The notes under the pieces were generated by a model that saw only the letters and a list, made by a program, of their open reading frames with translations, was not told the DNA's origin and did no database searches. Below are positions 45,006-54,504 of a stretch of DNA of 64,000 bases, one piece after another. Position 1 is the first letter of the stretch, and every line of letters begins with the position of its first letter. The position numbers were made by a program, and so were the translations under genes. The stretch comes from an uncultured Collinsella sp. Its GTDB lineage: Bacteria > Actinomycetota > Coriobacteriia > Coriobacteriales > Coriobacteriaceae. The stretch is from NCBI GenBank assembly GCA_959604825.1, contig CAUHCN010000008.1:3842-67841 (forward strand), read 5' to 3'.

Positions 45006-47306
45006 ATGGTCAAGCTGTACGAGGACGGCATCTACCTGCGCCGTGGCAGCGAGGTTGTGCCTGCGGCCGAGGCTGCTGAGCGCGGTATTACGCAGACGCC
45101 CGAGGATGCCAAGCGTGGCACCATCGCGTATTCGATCCTCCAGGCACACAATACGTCCGGAGATCCCGAGGCGCTCAAGATTCGCTTCGACGCCATGGCG
45201 AGCCATGACATCACCTTTGTCGGCATCATCCAGACGGCGCGCGCCTCGGGCATGGAGCAGTTCCCGCTGCCTTACGTGCTCACCAACTGCCATAACTCGC
45301 TTTGCGCCGTGGGCGGCACCATCAACGAGGACGACCACGTCTTTGGCCTTTCCGCTGCCAAGAAGTACGGCGGCATCTTCGTTCCGCCGCACATCGCCGT
45401 CATCCACTCCTTTATGCGTGAGAACTTCGCCGGCTGCGGCAAGATGATCCTGGGCTCCGACTCGCACACCCGCTACGGTGCCCTGGGCACCATGGCCGTG
45501 GGCGAGGGCGGCGGCGAGCTGGCCAAGCAGCTGCTGCGCGACACCTACGACGTTGCCTATCCCGGTGTCGTCGCCATCTACCTCACGGGCGCCCCGCGTC
45601 CCGGCGTCGGCCCGCACGACGTGGCGCTCGCCATCATTCGCGCCGTCTTTGCCAAGGGCTACGTTAAGAACAAGGTCATGGAGTTCGTGGGCCCCGGCAT
45701 CGCGAGTATGACGACCGATTACCGCAACGGCGTCGACGTCATGACCACCGAGACCACCTGCCTGTCGAGCATCTGGGCCACCGACGAGGACACGCACGCG
45801 TTTTTGACCATGCACGGTCGCGGCGACGACTACCGCGAGCTCAAGCCCGCCGATGTTGCCTACTACGACGGCTGCGTCGAGGTTGACCTGTCGAGCATCA
45901 AGCCCATGATCGCGCTGCCGTTCCATCCTTCTAACGGCTTTGAGATTGACGAGCTCAACGAGAACCTCGAGGACATCCTTCACGAGGTGGAGCTCGAGGC
46001 CGCCAAGATTGGCGAGGGCAAGACGCACTTTAGCCTGCTCGACAAGATCGTCGACGGCAAGCTGCACGTGCAGCAGGGCGTTATCGCCGGCTGCTCGGGC
46101 GGCAACTACGACTCCGTGGTCCAGGCTGCCCGCGTGCTCAAGGGCGCCAACACCGGCTGCGGCGAGTTCTCGCTGTCGGTCTATCCCACGAGCCAGCCCG
46201 TGGCACTCGAGCTTACACGCCGCGGCTATATCTACGACCTTATGGAGGCTGGCGCGATTGTGCGCACGGCGTTCTGCGGCCCGTGCTTCGGCGCCGGCGA
46301 CACGCCCGCTAACAACGGCCTGTCTATCCGCCACACCACGCGTAACTTCCCCAACCGCGAGGGTTCCAAGCCGGGCAACGGCCAGCTGAGCGCCGTGGCT
46401 CTGATGGACGCCCGCTCCATTGCGGCGACCGCGGCAAACGGCGGCGTGCTCACCCCGGCGACCGACCTGCCCGAGGAGACTTGGGACGAGGCCTGCGAGT
46501 ACGCCTTCGACGACGCTCCCTACAAGAAGCGCGTGTACTGGGGCTTCGGCAAGGCCGAGCCGGCCGACGAGCTGGTCGAGGGTCCCAACATCAAGCCGTG
46601 GCCTGCGATGGAGCCGCTCGGCGACGACATCCTGCTCAAGGTGTGCTCCAAGATCATGGACCCGGTCACCACGACCGACGAGCTCATTCCCTCGGGCGAG
46701 ACAAGCTCCTTCCGCTCCAACCCGCTGGGTCTGGCCGAGTTTACGCTCAACCGCCGCGATCCGGGCTACGTGGGTCGCAGCAAAGAGGTCGACGCCGTGG
46801 AGAAGCGTCGTGTCGCCGGCGAGTCCGCAGGCGACCTGGCGGCGCTCGATGTCGAGCTTGCGGGCGTGTTTGAGGCACTGGCCGGCGCGGGTGTCGCGGC
46901 CGATGCCAAGGCGACCGAGTTCGGTTCCATGCTCTACGCCAAGAAGCCCGGTGACGGTTCTGCCCGCGAGCAGGCCGCGAGTTGCCAGCGTGTCATCGGC
47001 GGCCTGGCCAACATCGTCCACGAGTACGCCACCAAGCGCTATCGCTCCAACGTCATGAACTGGGGCATGGTACCCTTCCAGATGGAGGCCGAGCCCAACT
47101 TTGAGGTGGGCGACTACGTCTTTGTGCCGGGTATCCGTGCCGCGCTCGATGGCGATCTGAAGAACATCGCCGCCTACGTGGTGCGCGCCGACGGTGCGGT
47201 TGAGCAGATTGAGCTCTACATTGCCGATATGACGGCCGAGGAGCGTGCCATCGTCAAGGCCGGCTGCCTGATCAACTACAACAAGTTCAAGGCCGCTGCC
47301 GAGTAA
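45006..47306 (+). CDS. Aconitase-family hydratase (YbhJ-like)
   Basis: 766 aa. Fe-S hydro-lyase of the aconitase superfamily. Cluster ligands are seen in [11 protein letters not shown] and [10 protein letters not shown]; the substrate region has [20 protein letters not shown] and the C-terminal swivel domain begins near residue 560 with the lid-like [14 protein letters not shown]. Length and layout match the clostridial/E. coli YbhJ-like 'hydratase' group rather than AcnA or LeuC, so citrate/isocitrate activity is likely but not certain. ATG 45006 follows GTGGGAGACA; 34 upstream codons in frame look non-coding. Stand-alone gene. Confidence 0.85.
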   Translation: MVKLYEDGIYLRRGSEVVPAAEAAERGITQTPEDAKRGTIAYSILQAHNTSGDPEALKIRFDAMASHDITFVGIIQTARASGMEQFPLPYVLTNCHNSLCAVGGTINEDDHVFGLSAAKKYGGIFVPPHIAVIHSFMRENFAGCGKMILGSDSHTRYGALGTMAVGEGGGELAKQLLRDTYDVAYPGVVAIYLTGAPRPGVGPHDVALAIIRAVFAKGYVKNKVMEFVGPGIASMTTDYRNGVDVMTTETTCLSSIWATDEDTHAFLTMHGRGDDYRELKPADVAYYDGCVEVDLSSIKPMIALPFHPSNGFEIDELNENLEDILHEVELEAAKIGEGKTHFSLLDKIVDGKLHVQQGVIAGCSGGNYDSVVQAARVLKGANTGCGEFSLSVYPTSQPVALELTRRGYIYDLMEAGAIVRTAFCGPCFGAGDTPANNGLSIRHTTRNFPNREGSKPGNGQLSAVALMDARSIAATAANGGVLTPATDLPEETWDEACEYAFDDAPYKKRVYWGFGKAEPADELVEGPNIKPWPAMEPLGDDILLKVCSKIMDPVTTTDELIPSGETSSFRSNPLGLAEFTLNRRDPGYVGRSKEVDAVEKRRVAGESAGDLAALDVELAGVFEALAGAGVAADAKATEFGSMLYAKKPGDGSAREQAASCQRVIGGLANIVHEYATKRYRSNVMNWGMVPFQMEAEPNFEVGDYVFVPGIRAALDGDLKNIAAYVVRADGAVEQIELYIADMTAEERAIVKAGCLINYNKFKAAAE

Positions 47307-47324
47307 CTCTGCTGTACGCCCCTG

Positions 47325-47382
47325 CCACACCTTTCCCTCGTGCTCACGCGCTTCGCGAGGGTCGCCCGAGGGAAAGGTGTGG
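47325..47382. terminator. Perfect 16-bp palindrome after the hydratase gene
   Basis: Arms CCACACCTTTCCCTCG (47325-47340) and CGAGGGAAAGGTGTGG (47367-47382), extended outside by GCCCC/GGGGC. Starts 19 nt after the stop codon. Confidence 0.75.
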
Positions 47383-47439
47383 CCGGGGCTACCGCGACGT
47401 TCTCGTTGGGTCTTGAGGGACGCTAATAAATAGACTTGC

Positions 47440-47495
47440 TTGATGCCGCCTCTTTTTATTGGGGCGGCTTCTTTTTGGACCACCACAAAGGTGCC
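47440..47495. repeat. Direct repeat flanking the small membrane-protein gene, left copy
   Basis: TTGATGCCGCCTCTTTTTAT ... GGACCACCACAAAGGTGCC, resembling 48302-48365. It carries only one arm of the ACCACCACAAAGG family. Confidence 0.65.
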
Positions 47496-47509
47496 TGTCC
47501 GGCGGGTTC

Positions 47510-48157
47510 TTATTTCGATGGGGTCCAGGTTATCTCATCGTCAAATAGCCAAGTGCGTGCTGAGCCGCTGTCGCGCGCTGTCTGCGGATCGGGCTCGCAG
47601 GTTTGTTCGTAGGCATCCTCGGTACACCGATCCATAAAATCGACGACTGCCGTCTGGTCGCCTTCCATGACGTAGATCACGTTGCCATCCGAGATATAGA
47701 CTCCCGGCCCTTCGTTGTCCACGTAGCCGGGGTCGTATGAGACGTTGCACAGTCTGCTCCCGTTTGCCGCATCGAGTTCAAGGGTCGAATAATACCCGCC
47801 ATTCATTTGGCCTTTCTTGGCTCGATATATTGCGGCGCCGTACCACCGCGTAAACGTTTTGCCTTTGAGTAAATTGGTTGCCTTGCCGATAAGCTGCTCA
47901 TCTTGGGTATAGCGCGTGGCTCCAAGTTCGATTCGGGGGTAGTTGCTGACCCCAAGCGCTGCGGGCGTACCGTCGAAATCGACGGTGATTGAATCGGGTT
48001 TGACGATATCGGTGAGGATTTCGATGGGGTAGCTTACGGTTTCAACCGCCGCCTGCGTCGCCGAGGCAGGGAGAAATGCGAGATAGATAATGCCTACGCC
48101 GGCTGCGGTAATTGCAAACGCTAAGACGAGCAGGCCGATATAGGTGGAGCGTTTCAC
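47510..48157 (-). CDS. Membrane-anchored extracellular protein of unknown function
   Basis: 215 aa. One transmembrane helix (YIGLLVLAFAITAAGVGIIYLAF) right after the start, then an extracellular part with strand-rich character and three cysteines (LCNVSYDPGY; RCTEDAYEQTC). I recognise no family. GTG 48157 has GAGAGG upstream; the open frame to a TTG at 48178 has no support. Flanked by ~55-bp direct repeats. Confidence 0.65.
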   Translation of the reverse strand: MKRSTYIGLLVLAFAITAAGVGIIYLAFLPASATQAAVETVSYPIEILTDIVKPDSITVDFDGTPAALGVSNYPRIELGATRYTQDEQLIGKATNLLKGKTFTRWYGAAIYRAKKGQMNGGYYSTLELDAANGSRLCNVSYDPGYVDNEGPGVYISDGNVIYVMEGDQTAVVDFMDRCTEDAYEQTCEPDPQTARDSGSARTWLFDDEITWTPSK

Positions 48158-48301
48158 GGTGGGGCACCTCTCATGCAATATGCAATCATTAAGATAAATG
48201 ATGCCAGCTTACGACAATATTCAAAAGAAAGCGACCGCCCGGAATGAGGGGGCTGAAAGGCCCCATTGGGCTTCGATTTGGGGTCGCCAAACGTAGGCTG
48301 G

Positions 48302-48379
48302 GCTTGATGCCGCCTCTTTTAATCGGGGCTGATTCTTCTCTGGACCACCACAAAGGGGACACAGGCACCTTTGTGGTGG
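48302..48379. repeat. Direct repeat, right copy, with ACCACCACAAAGG hairpin
   Basis: Second copy of the 47440-47495 sequence, here with both arms CCACCACAAAGG (48345-48356) and CCTTTGTGGTGG (48368-48379). Confidence 0.75.
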
Positions 48380-48387
48380 TTTCGTTT

Positions 48388-48614
48388 GTCTCGATCTGTA
48401 ACGTCTTGGCCGCTAAAAGTGGGCCTGGTGTTACAGATTGAGATTTTCGGATGAGGCTTCGCGGTTAATCTCGATCTGTAACATCTGGACCCCAATTTGC
48501 CGAGTAGTTGTTACAGATTTAGACAAACGGTTGCCGTCGATCGCTTCATCTAAATCTGTAACACCTGGGACCGAAAAGGGCCGCTGGATGTTACAGGTTG
48601 AGACAGCGGGGTGT
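48388..48614. repeat. Three tandem GTCTCGATCTGTAACA paired-arm repeats
   Basis: Three hairpins in a row: arms at 48388-48402/48429-48444, 48468-48483/48509-48524 and 48548-48563/48599-48614. Followed by an ACCACCACAAAGG hairpin (about 48636-48665). Loop sequences differ between copies while arms are held. They fill most of the gap between divergent genes. Confidence 0.87.
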
Positions 48615-48747
48615 GTTGGAGCGAAAACCACCACAAAGGCCCCTTGCGGTGGTTTTTGAGGGGCCAAATGTTTTCCTGTTAGAGTCCAACGCGGACTGTT
48701 GGCACCTTTAGTTGTTAGCGGCGGGAAACGGCCGCATGATTAAATAG

Positions 48748-48808
48748 TTGACCTATTCTCACTACTTTCACTATTTGCACTATTGATACTATAATCACGA
48801 TAACGACG
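48748..48808 (+). promoter_or_regulatory. 9-bp-period tandem repeats in the ATPase promoter
   Basis: TCACTACTT, TCACTATTT, GCACTATTG, ATACTATAA and TCACGATAA follow one another without gaps (about 48759-48803), with TATAAT (48790-48795) inside as the likely -10. A tandem array over the promoter suggests a cooperative autoregulatory site. Confidence 0.55.
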
Positions 48809-48828
48809 ACAGTAGGAAGGTGGGGACA

Positions 48829-49944
48829 TTGAAGCGCACGATAATCAACCCGTTTAAGCCGACCGCTGGCGCTGAACCTCCGGTCCTTATCGGACGCGAG
48901 CGGGTTATTGATGATTTTAGGGACGGCATCGAAGAAGGCGTGGGCGCCCCCGGAAGGCTCATGCGCATTACCGGCCCGCGCGGGTCGGGCAAGACGGCGC
49001 TGTTGACAGAGCTCGGCGATATTGCGAAGTCGTATGGTTGGCGCGTGGTTGACGTGACTGCGGCGGGCAGTATCGTCGACGCCATCCAACATGAGCTCGC
49101 ACGCACCTCGGACAATACCGAGCTTCATTTAGAAGCAAGTCTTGGTGTGGTGAAAGCGGGCGTATCTAAGTCCTTGACCGGGCCTGAGACGTTGCGGGGC
49201 GTCTTGACGAGCGTGGCGTCGCGGGAAACGCAACATGGTGCCGGTCTGCTGGTGACGGTCGATGAAATACAGGATGCGGATGCTGATGACGTGCGGCTCG
49301 TTGCAGCGGCCGTGCAGCACCTTATCCGCGAACGCAAGAATATCGCGTTTGTATTTGCTGGCTTGACCATGGGCGTAATGAACCTCATCAACGGCCGTGC
49401 CCTTACATTTCTACAACGAGCTAAGGCTGAGGAGCTCGCCTCGATTCCGCTGTCGGATGTTTCGGATTCGATGGCTTCAACCGTGGAAGGTGCCGGTTTG
49501 CACTTGGATGGCAAGGCGCTTGAAATGACGGCTTGTGCTACGAGGGGATATGCGTATCTCGTGCAACTCGTGGGCTATCGCGTATTCGCGAATGCGCGCA
49601 GGCATGCCGACCGCGATGCGTCGATTTCACTTGAGGATGCCCAGAAGGGCATTGAAGATGCGTATGGGGAGTTTGAGGGCTCCGTGCTCGACGTTGCCCT
49701 TGCCGATTTGCCGCTTCGCGCGATTGAGTACCTCATTGCCATGGCCAAGCATGAGGGGAATGTGCCGACCAAAGAGATCGCAGCGGGGCTCTCCTTGCCC
49801 CCTGCGAGCCTGACAGCGACACGACGGCAACTTATCAAGGCACAGGTTATCGATGCACCCTCACGCGGCATGGTGAGGTTCTCGATTCCATTGCTGCGCG
49901 AATATCTGCTTAAGAGCTCGAATGAAATCCTATCAAGATATTGA
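48829..49944 (+). CDS. ATP-binding protein, AAA_16-type ATPase
   Basis: About 371 aa. P-loop at the N-terminus: ITGPRGSGKTALLTEL (near residue 50), Walker B LLVTVDEIQDAD (near 145), then an ORC/CDC6-like lid and a C-terminal winged-helix (NVPTKEIAAGLSLPPASLTATRRQLIKAQVI) that could bind DNA. Resembles orphan STAND/archaeal-type ATPases of unknown role. TTG 48829 is preferred because GGAAGG lies eight bases upstream; GTG 48820 is too near it. The C-terminal winged helix and the repeat array in its promoter fit self-regulation. Confidence 0.8.
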   Translation: MKRTIINPFKPTAGAEPPVLIGRERVIDDFRDGIEEGVGAPGRLMRITGPRGSGKTALLTELGDIAKSYGWRVVDVTAAGSIVDAIQHELARTSDNTELHLEASLGVVKAGVSKSLTGPETLRGVLTSVASRETQHGAGLLVTVDEIQDADADDVRLVAAAVQHLIRERKNIAFVFAGLTMGVMNLINGRALTFLQRAKAEELASIPLSDVSDSMASTVEGAGLHLDGKALEMTACATRGYAYLVQLVGYRVFANARRHADRDASISLEDAQKGIEDAYGEFEGSVLDVALADLPLRAIEYLIAMAKHEGNVPTKEIAAGLSLPPASLTATRRQLIKAQVIDAPSRGMVRFSIPLLREYLLKSSNEILSRY

Positions 49945-50033
49945 TATTTGTCGGATAGCTTGAAGGGGCCAAAAGCCAACGTCAGAGACTAAAAACGGCC
50001 TTCAACGCCGGCGATTGGTCCCTGCCAACCCAA

Positions 50034-50073
50034 AGAAGCCGCCGCAGGGATGGTTCCTGCGGCGGCTTCTTGC
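50034..50073 (+). terminator. Terminator of the AAA_16 ATPase gene
   Basis: Perfect 15-bp arms AGAAGCCGCCGCAGG (50034-50048) and CCTGCGGCGGCTTCT (50056-50070), then TTGC. Confidence 0.85.
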
Positions 50074-50100
50074 ATCGTAGGGCGGAAATGATCGCCGAAA

Positions 50101-50135
50101 ACCACCACAAAGGGGACGGGCACCTTTGTGGTGGT
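50101..50135. repeat. ACCACCACAAAGG inverted repeat, copy in convergent gap
   Basis: Arms ACCACCACAAAGG (50101-50113) and CCTTTGTGGTGGT (50123-50135), perfect 13 bp. Confidence 0.85.
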
Positions 50136-50189
50136 GGGGAGCGAGCTCGATGTCACCGTTCGGGTTGAGCAACATTTCAATGAAAACCT

Positions 50190-50858
50190 CTACAGGATTT
50201 CGTCCGGGCTGGCGGATTTGGTCGTTTTGGGGATGCCGAGTTTGGACGATGCGAAATCGTCAACATTGTCCTTGATTCCATCTTTAGTGAAGACGGTGAC
50301 CGTATAGGTGCTGTGCCCAAATTCGCTTTTGTCGCGTATCGCCCAGGCCTGCCAGTAGGCAGCTCTGCCTCGCTCTCTGATTTTTCCTATGCGGCGGAGT
50401 TCTGTTCGCTTTAATTTCTGGTCGCTGTCGACGGTTCGGCCGACCTCATCGGTGAGCCCGCACTGTTCAAGCAGTTTGTCGAGGACTTGGTTCATGTGAC
50501 GCTCATCGGTGTTTGGAGCATAGTCGTAAGCGAGGGTGATGGAGGCAAGGGGTTGGTCATCGATCAGATAGTTCATCGCTTGAGGTTCAAGGTTGAAGTA
50601 GGGAGAACGTCCGTCGATCTGACCGAGCAGTGGCAACTTTGACTGCCAACTTCCGGTGGGAATTCCATCTTCGTAAAACACGCCGCGACAGATAAAGGAG
50701 AGCGAGGTGGCACGCGAGCCGGCGTCGACCATTCCGCATAAATCGAAGGGCGAGGTAATACCAAGGGAAAAGGGCGTGATGACGATAAGGAAGAGCATCA
50801 CGATGGGTATGGCGAGAATGGCAATGACGTTGCGAGCAGTAGAATAAGACGACTTCAT
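50190..50858 (-). CDS. Membrane-anchored protein of unknown function
   Basis: 222 aa. N-terminal transmembrane segment (VIAILAIPIVMLFLIVITPFSLG) followed by an extracellular domain with two cysteines (FDLCGMVDAG, SFICRGVFY) that may form a disulfide. ATG 50858 follows AAGGAGCAGAT. Similar in size and topology to the protein at 47.5 kb but without evident sequence similarity. Family unknown. Confidence 0.65.
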   Translation of the reverse strand: MKSSYSTARNVIAILAIPIVMLFLIVITPFSLGITSPFDLCGMVDAGSRATSLSFICRGVFYEDGIPTGSWQSKLPLLGQIDGRSPYFNLEPQAMNYLIDDQPLASITLAYDYAPNTDERHMNQVLDKLLEQCGLTDEVGRTVDSDQKLKRTELRRIGKIRERGRAAYWQAWAIRDKSEFGHSTYTVTVFTKDGIKDNVDDFASSKLGIPKTTKSASPDEIL

Positions 50859-50984
50859 ATCTGCTCCTTGAGACGAAGAGCTATCAAGAACGAGAGAAAT
50901 GAATATGCTTTAATCACAGTTCATTTTAACCTCAATACGAGCAGGAATAACGGATATTAGGAGCGAGCTCGATGTTGATGTGGA

Positions 50985-51163
50985 CCAACACAAATGAACT
51001 GCGTCCCCTTTGTGGTGGTTCCGTTTGTCTCGATCTGTAACAGCTGGGCTGTTAAAAGCGGGCTTGGTGTTACAGATTGAGATTTTTGGGCGGGGCTCCG
51101 CGCTCCATCTCAATCTGTAACACCTGGGACCGAAAAGGGCTGCCAGATGTTACAGATTGAGAC
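50985..51163. repeat. Degenerate ACCACCACAAAGG repeat and two GTCTCGATCTGTAACA repeats before clpB
   Basis: One intact arm CCCTTTGTGGTGGTT near 51006-51020 with a decayed partner, then paired arms at 51027-51042/51068-51083 and 51107-51122/51148-51163. The order mirrors 48.34-48.61 kb. Confidence 0.85.
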
Positions 51164-51224
51164 AGTTGGGTTCCACGGTCGCGCCGGACCGACACTCTCA
51201 AGTCCTATCTTTCAATCACTCAGA

Positions 51225-51251
51225 AAATCTTATATATAGAGACTTAGATTT
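51225..51251 (+). promoter_or_regulatory. Heat-shock operator candidate upstream of clpB
   Basis: AAATCTTATAT, five bases, GACTTAGATTT: identical half-sites and spacing to the dnaK upstream motif; TGTATA follows at nearly the same distance in both, a possible -10. Confidence 0.65.
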
Positions 51252-51340
51252 GTGTATAAGATCGTACAAAGCTGGCAACAATACTTCTCGAACAACGTGA
51301 AGCCGCCCCGTAGGGCGGCCACCCCAAGAGAGGTGATTCC

Positions 51341-53968
51341 ATGAGAATCGATAAGCTAGCAATGACGTCGCGCGAGGCGTTGCAGACTGCCATGGGCATC
51401 GCCGCCGACGCACAGGCTGGCGCGGTGGAGCCCATCCACCTGCTGTCCGCCCTGCTCGGTGCCGGCGAGCGCAACATCTCCGTGATCATCGAGCGCATTG
51501 GTGCCGACCCGGCCCAGCTCGCGCGTTCCACGCAGGACGCCATCGACCGTGCCCCCAAGGTTTCGGGCGAAGGCCAGCAGATGGGTCTTTCCAACGAGCT
51601 CGTCCGCGTGATTGAGAAGGCCGAGAAGAAGGCCACCAAGATGGGCGACAGCTTTGTGGTGACCGAGCATCTGCTGATGGCGCTTGCCGAGGACAAGGGC
51701 GACGCGGGCCGCGTGCTGCGCGACGCCGGCGTTACCAAGGAGCGTATCGAACAGGTCTACGAGGAGCTGCGCGGCGATGACCGCGTGACGTCTGCCGAGG
51801 ACAAGACTCAGTTTGAGGCGTTGGAGCAGTATGGTCGCAACATCTGCGACCTGGCCCGCGCCGGTAAGCTCGACCCGGTCATCGGCCGTACTGACGAAAT
51901 CCGCCGCACCATCCAGGTCCTGTCCCGTCGCACCAAGAACAACCCCGTGCTCATCGGTGAGCCGGGCGTCGGCAAGACGGCCATCGTCGAGGGCATCGCC
52001 CAGCGTATCGTGGCCGGCGACGTGCCGAGCACGCTGCGCGACCGCGACCTCATCGAGCTCGACATGAGCGCGCTGGTCGCCGGCGCCAAGTACCGCGGCG
52101 AGTTCGAGGACCGCTTGAAGGCTGTACTCAAGGAAGTCCAAAAGTCCGAGGGCAAGGTCATCCTGTTCATCGATGAGCTCCACACCATCGTGGGCGCGGG
52201 TGCCACCGAGGGCTCCATGGACGCCGGCAACATCCTGAAGCCGGCGCTTGCCCGTGGCGACTTGCACGCAATCGGCGCGACTACGCTTGACGAATACCGC
52301 AAGTACATCGAGAAGGACGCGGCGCTCGCCCGTCGTTTCCAGACCGTGATGGTCTCCGAGCCTACCGTCGAGGACACCATCTCGATCCTGCGTGGCCTGA
52401 AGGAGAAGTACGAGATCTTCCACGGCGTGCATATCACCGATAGTGCGCTCGTGGCAGCTGCCGACCTCTCCGATCGCTACATCGCCGACCGCTTCCTGCC
52501 CGACAAGGCCATCGACCTGGTCGACGAGGCCGCAAGCCGCCTGCGCATGGAGCTCGACAGCATGCCGGTCGAGATCGACGCCACCACACGTCAGCTTACC
52601 CAGCTGCAGATCGAGGAGCAGGCGCTCATGAAGGAGACCGATGACGCCTCCAAGGAGCGTCTGGAGGCCCTGCGCCAAGAGATCGCCGAGGTCCAAGAAA
52701 AGCTCAACGTGCAAAAGGCCGGCTGGCTCAACCAAAAGAACGCCATCGACCACGTGCAGGAGCTTAAGGGCCAGCTTGACGAGGCCAAGAGCGAAGAGGA
52801 GCGCGCGACTCGCAACGGCGACCTGGGCCGTGCGTCCGAGCTGCGCTACTCCGTGATTCCGGGCCTGCAACAGCAGATTCAGGATTCCGAGGCTGCGCTC
52901 GAGGCGCAAAAGCAGCAGGACGGCGAGGGTCTCAACGAGCAGGTGGCTTCCGATGAGATCGCCGAGGTCGTGAGTGCCTGGACCGGCGTGCCCGTGTCCA
53001 AGATGATGCAGGGCGAGCTCGACAAGCTGAAGGGCTTGGAGGGCGAGCTGCATAAGCGCGTCATCGGCCAGGACGAGGCCGTCTCCGCTGTCGCCGCAGC
53101 CGTGCGCCGCAGCCGTGCGGGCCTCTCCGATCCGGACAAGCCCATCGGCAGCTTTTTCTTCCTGGGCCCCACCGGCGTAGGCAAGACCGAGCTCGCCAAG
53201 GCGCTGGCCGAGTGCCTGTTCGATGATGAGCGCGCGCTCGTGCGTATCGACATGTCCGAGTATATGGAGAAGTTCAGCGTCCAGCGTCTGATCGGTGCGC
53301 CTCCGGGATACGTGGGCTACGACGAGGGCGGCCAGCTCACCGAGGCCGTGCGCCGTCGTCCGTACTCCGTAATCTTGCTCGACGAGATGGAGAAGGCTCA
53401 TCCGGATGTCTTCAACGTGCTGTTGCAGGTGCTTGATGACGGCCGTCTGACCGATGGCCAGGGTCGCCAGGTGTCCTTCAAGAACACGATTATCATCATG
53501 ACGAGCAACGTGGGCTCTAAGGCCATCGCCGATCTTTCGGGCAAGGACGAGGAAGAGATGCGCCACCAGGTCGATGCGGCCATGGCTCAGACCTTCCGCC
53601 CCGAGTTCCTCAACCGTATCGACGATATCGTGGTGTTCCATCCGCTCGGCATGGCGCAGATCGAAAAGATCGTTGATATTCAGCTCGCCGACGTCCGCGC
53701 ACGTCTGGCCAAGGAGCGCATGACGCTTGCCATCACCCCGGCGGCCAAGCAGATGCTCGCCGTGGGTGGCTTGGACCCCGTGTTCGGTGCCCGTCCGCTC
53801 AAGCGCCTGGTCCAGCGCGAGGTCGTGGACGCCATCGCCGCCGCCATCATCGACGGTACGGTGCGCGAGGGCGATCAGGTGACGGTCGATGCCGACAAGG
53901 ACGGCGGCTTTACCGTCGTGTGCGACAACACGCCGTCTGCTACCTACGAGGTCCCCGACGCCGTGTAG
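51341..53968 (+). CDS. clpB: ATP-dependent disaggregase ClpB (Hsp100)
   Basis: 875 aa. Works with DnaK to dissolve protein aggregates. Domains: ClpN (1-150), first AAA+ with Walker [10 protein letters not shown] near residue 206, the long coiled-coil M domain (about 400-525; [20 protein letters not shown]), second AAA+ with [14 protein letters not shown] near 610 and [13 protein letters not shown], and the C-terminal D2-small domain. ATG 51341 follows AGAGAGGTGATTCC. Single-gene unit sharing the dnaK operator motif. Confidence 0.98.
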   Translation: MRIDKLAMTSREALQTAMGIAADAQAGAVEPIHLLSALLGAGERNISVIIERIGADPAQLARSTQDAIDRAPKVSGEGQQMGLSNELVRVIEKAEKKATKMGDSFVVTEHLLMALAEDKGDAGRVLRDAGVTKERIEQVYEELRGDDRVTSAEDKTQFEALEQYGRNICDLARAGKLDPVIGRTDEIRRTIQVLSRRTKNNPVLIGEPGVGKTAIVEGIAQRIVAGDVPSTLRDRDLIELDMSALVAGAKYRGEFEDRLKAVLKEVQKSEGKVILFIDELHTIVGAGATEGSMDAGNILKPALARGDLHAIGATTLDEYRKYIEKDAALARRFQTVMVSEPTVEDTISILRGLKEKYEIFHGVHITDSALVAAADLSDRYIADRFLPDKAIDLVDEAASRLRMELDSMPVEIDATTRQLTQLQIEEQALMKETDDASKERLEALRQEIAEVQEKLNVQKAGWLNQKNAIDHVQELKGQLDEAKSEEERATRNGDLGRASELRYSVIPGLQQQIQDSEAALEAQKQQDGEGLNEQVASDEIAEVVSAWTGVPVSKMMQGELDKLKGLEGELHKRVIGQDEAVSAVAAAVRRSRAGLSDPDKPIGSFFFLGPTGVGKTELAKALAECLFDDERALVRIDMSEYMEKFSVQRLIGAPPGYVGYDEGGQLTEAVRRRPYSVILLDEMEKAHPDVFNVLLQVLDDGRLTDGQGRQVSFKNTIIIMTSNVGSKAIADLSGKDEEEMRHQVDAAMAQTFRPEFLNRIDDIVVFHPLGMAQIEKIVDIQLADVRARLAKERMTLAITPAAKQMLAVGGLDPVFGARPLKRLVQREVVDAIAAAIIDGTVREGDQVTVDADKDGGFTVVCDNTPSATYEVPDAV

Positions 53969-54012
53969 ATTTGTGGGACATGCCTTAAAATCTGCCAGCC
54001 GTCTCTAAACGA

Positions 54013-54053
54013 CAAGGGCGGCGGATCCAATTGGGTCCGCCGCCCTTTTTCGT
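54013..54053 (+). terminator. Terminator of clpB
   Basis: Arms AAGGGCGGCGGATCC and GGGTCCGCCGCCCTT around AATT (one mismatch), followed by TTTT. Confidence 0.9.
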
Positions 54054-54102
54054 GCGACAATCGATAATGTTGAACACGATTGCATGGCAAGGAGATATGC
54101 AG

Positions 54103-54297
54103 ATGATAGATAAGAACAAGACGAATACGCCGGTCGCCAACGCCGCGCCGGCCGCACCCAAGCCTGCACCCAAGCCTGCGCCTAAGCCGCGCGACCCCTA
54201 CATCCGTGCCGAGAACGAGGACGACGACGGCTACGATCCCTACAGCGATCGCCGCCCCGAGCGCGAGCCAATGTTCGAAGCCGACCCCTGGCGTTAA
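54103..54297 (+). CDS. Small proline/alanine-rich acidic protein
   Basis: 64 aa: a Pro-Ala-Lys repeat (APKPAPKPAPKPR) then an acidic-aromatic tail (ENEDDDGYDPYSDRRPERE). Likely disordered. ATG 54103 has AAGGAG eight bases upstream. No recognised family. It lies between the clpB terminator and its own terminator-like hairpin AAGTAGCT...AGCTACTT (54296-54333), supporting a real transcript. Confidence 0.6.
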   Translation: MIDKNKTNTPVANAAPAAPKPAPKPAPKPRDPYIRAENEDDDGYDPYSDRRPEREPMFEADPWR

Positions 54298-54340
54298 GTA
54301 GCTCATTTGGACGGGGCTTTTTTAGCTACTTTGTTTTCGG
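54296..54340 (+). terminator. Terminator of the small acidic protein gene
   Basis: AAGTAGCT (54296-54303) and AGCTACTT (54326-54333) followed by TGTTTTC. Confidence 0.6.
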
Positions 54341-54420
54341 CTAGAGGCGTTCATGCCTGCCCCCCTCGGCCGCTCGATATCCTCCGGGAGGGGCCACTAA
54401 TAGAAAACTTGCTTATCCAT

Positions 54421-54480
54421 TAATCAAGATACGCATAATCTTGCTCTACTGCTAATCAAGAATCGTTATAATCTTGATTA
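54421..54480 (+). promoter_or_regulatory. Two inverted repeats over the DUF4143 ATPase promoter
   Basis: TAATCAAGAT...ATAATCTTG (54421-54443) and CTAATCAAGAATCG...ATAATCTTGATTAG (54452-54481), centres about 34 bp apart; TATAAT (54467-54472) lies within the second. A further GCAAGATTGG overlaps the ribosome site. Strong candidate for autorepression. Confidence 0.6.
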
Positions 54481-54504
54481 GCAGGAGAGCAAGATTGGAG
54501 AATT

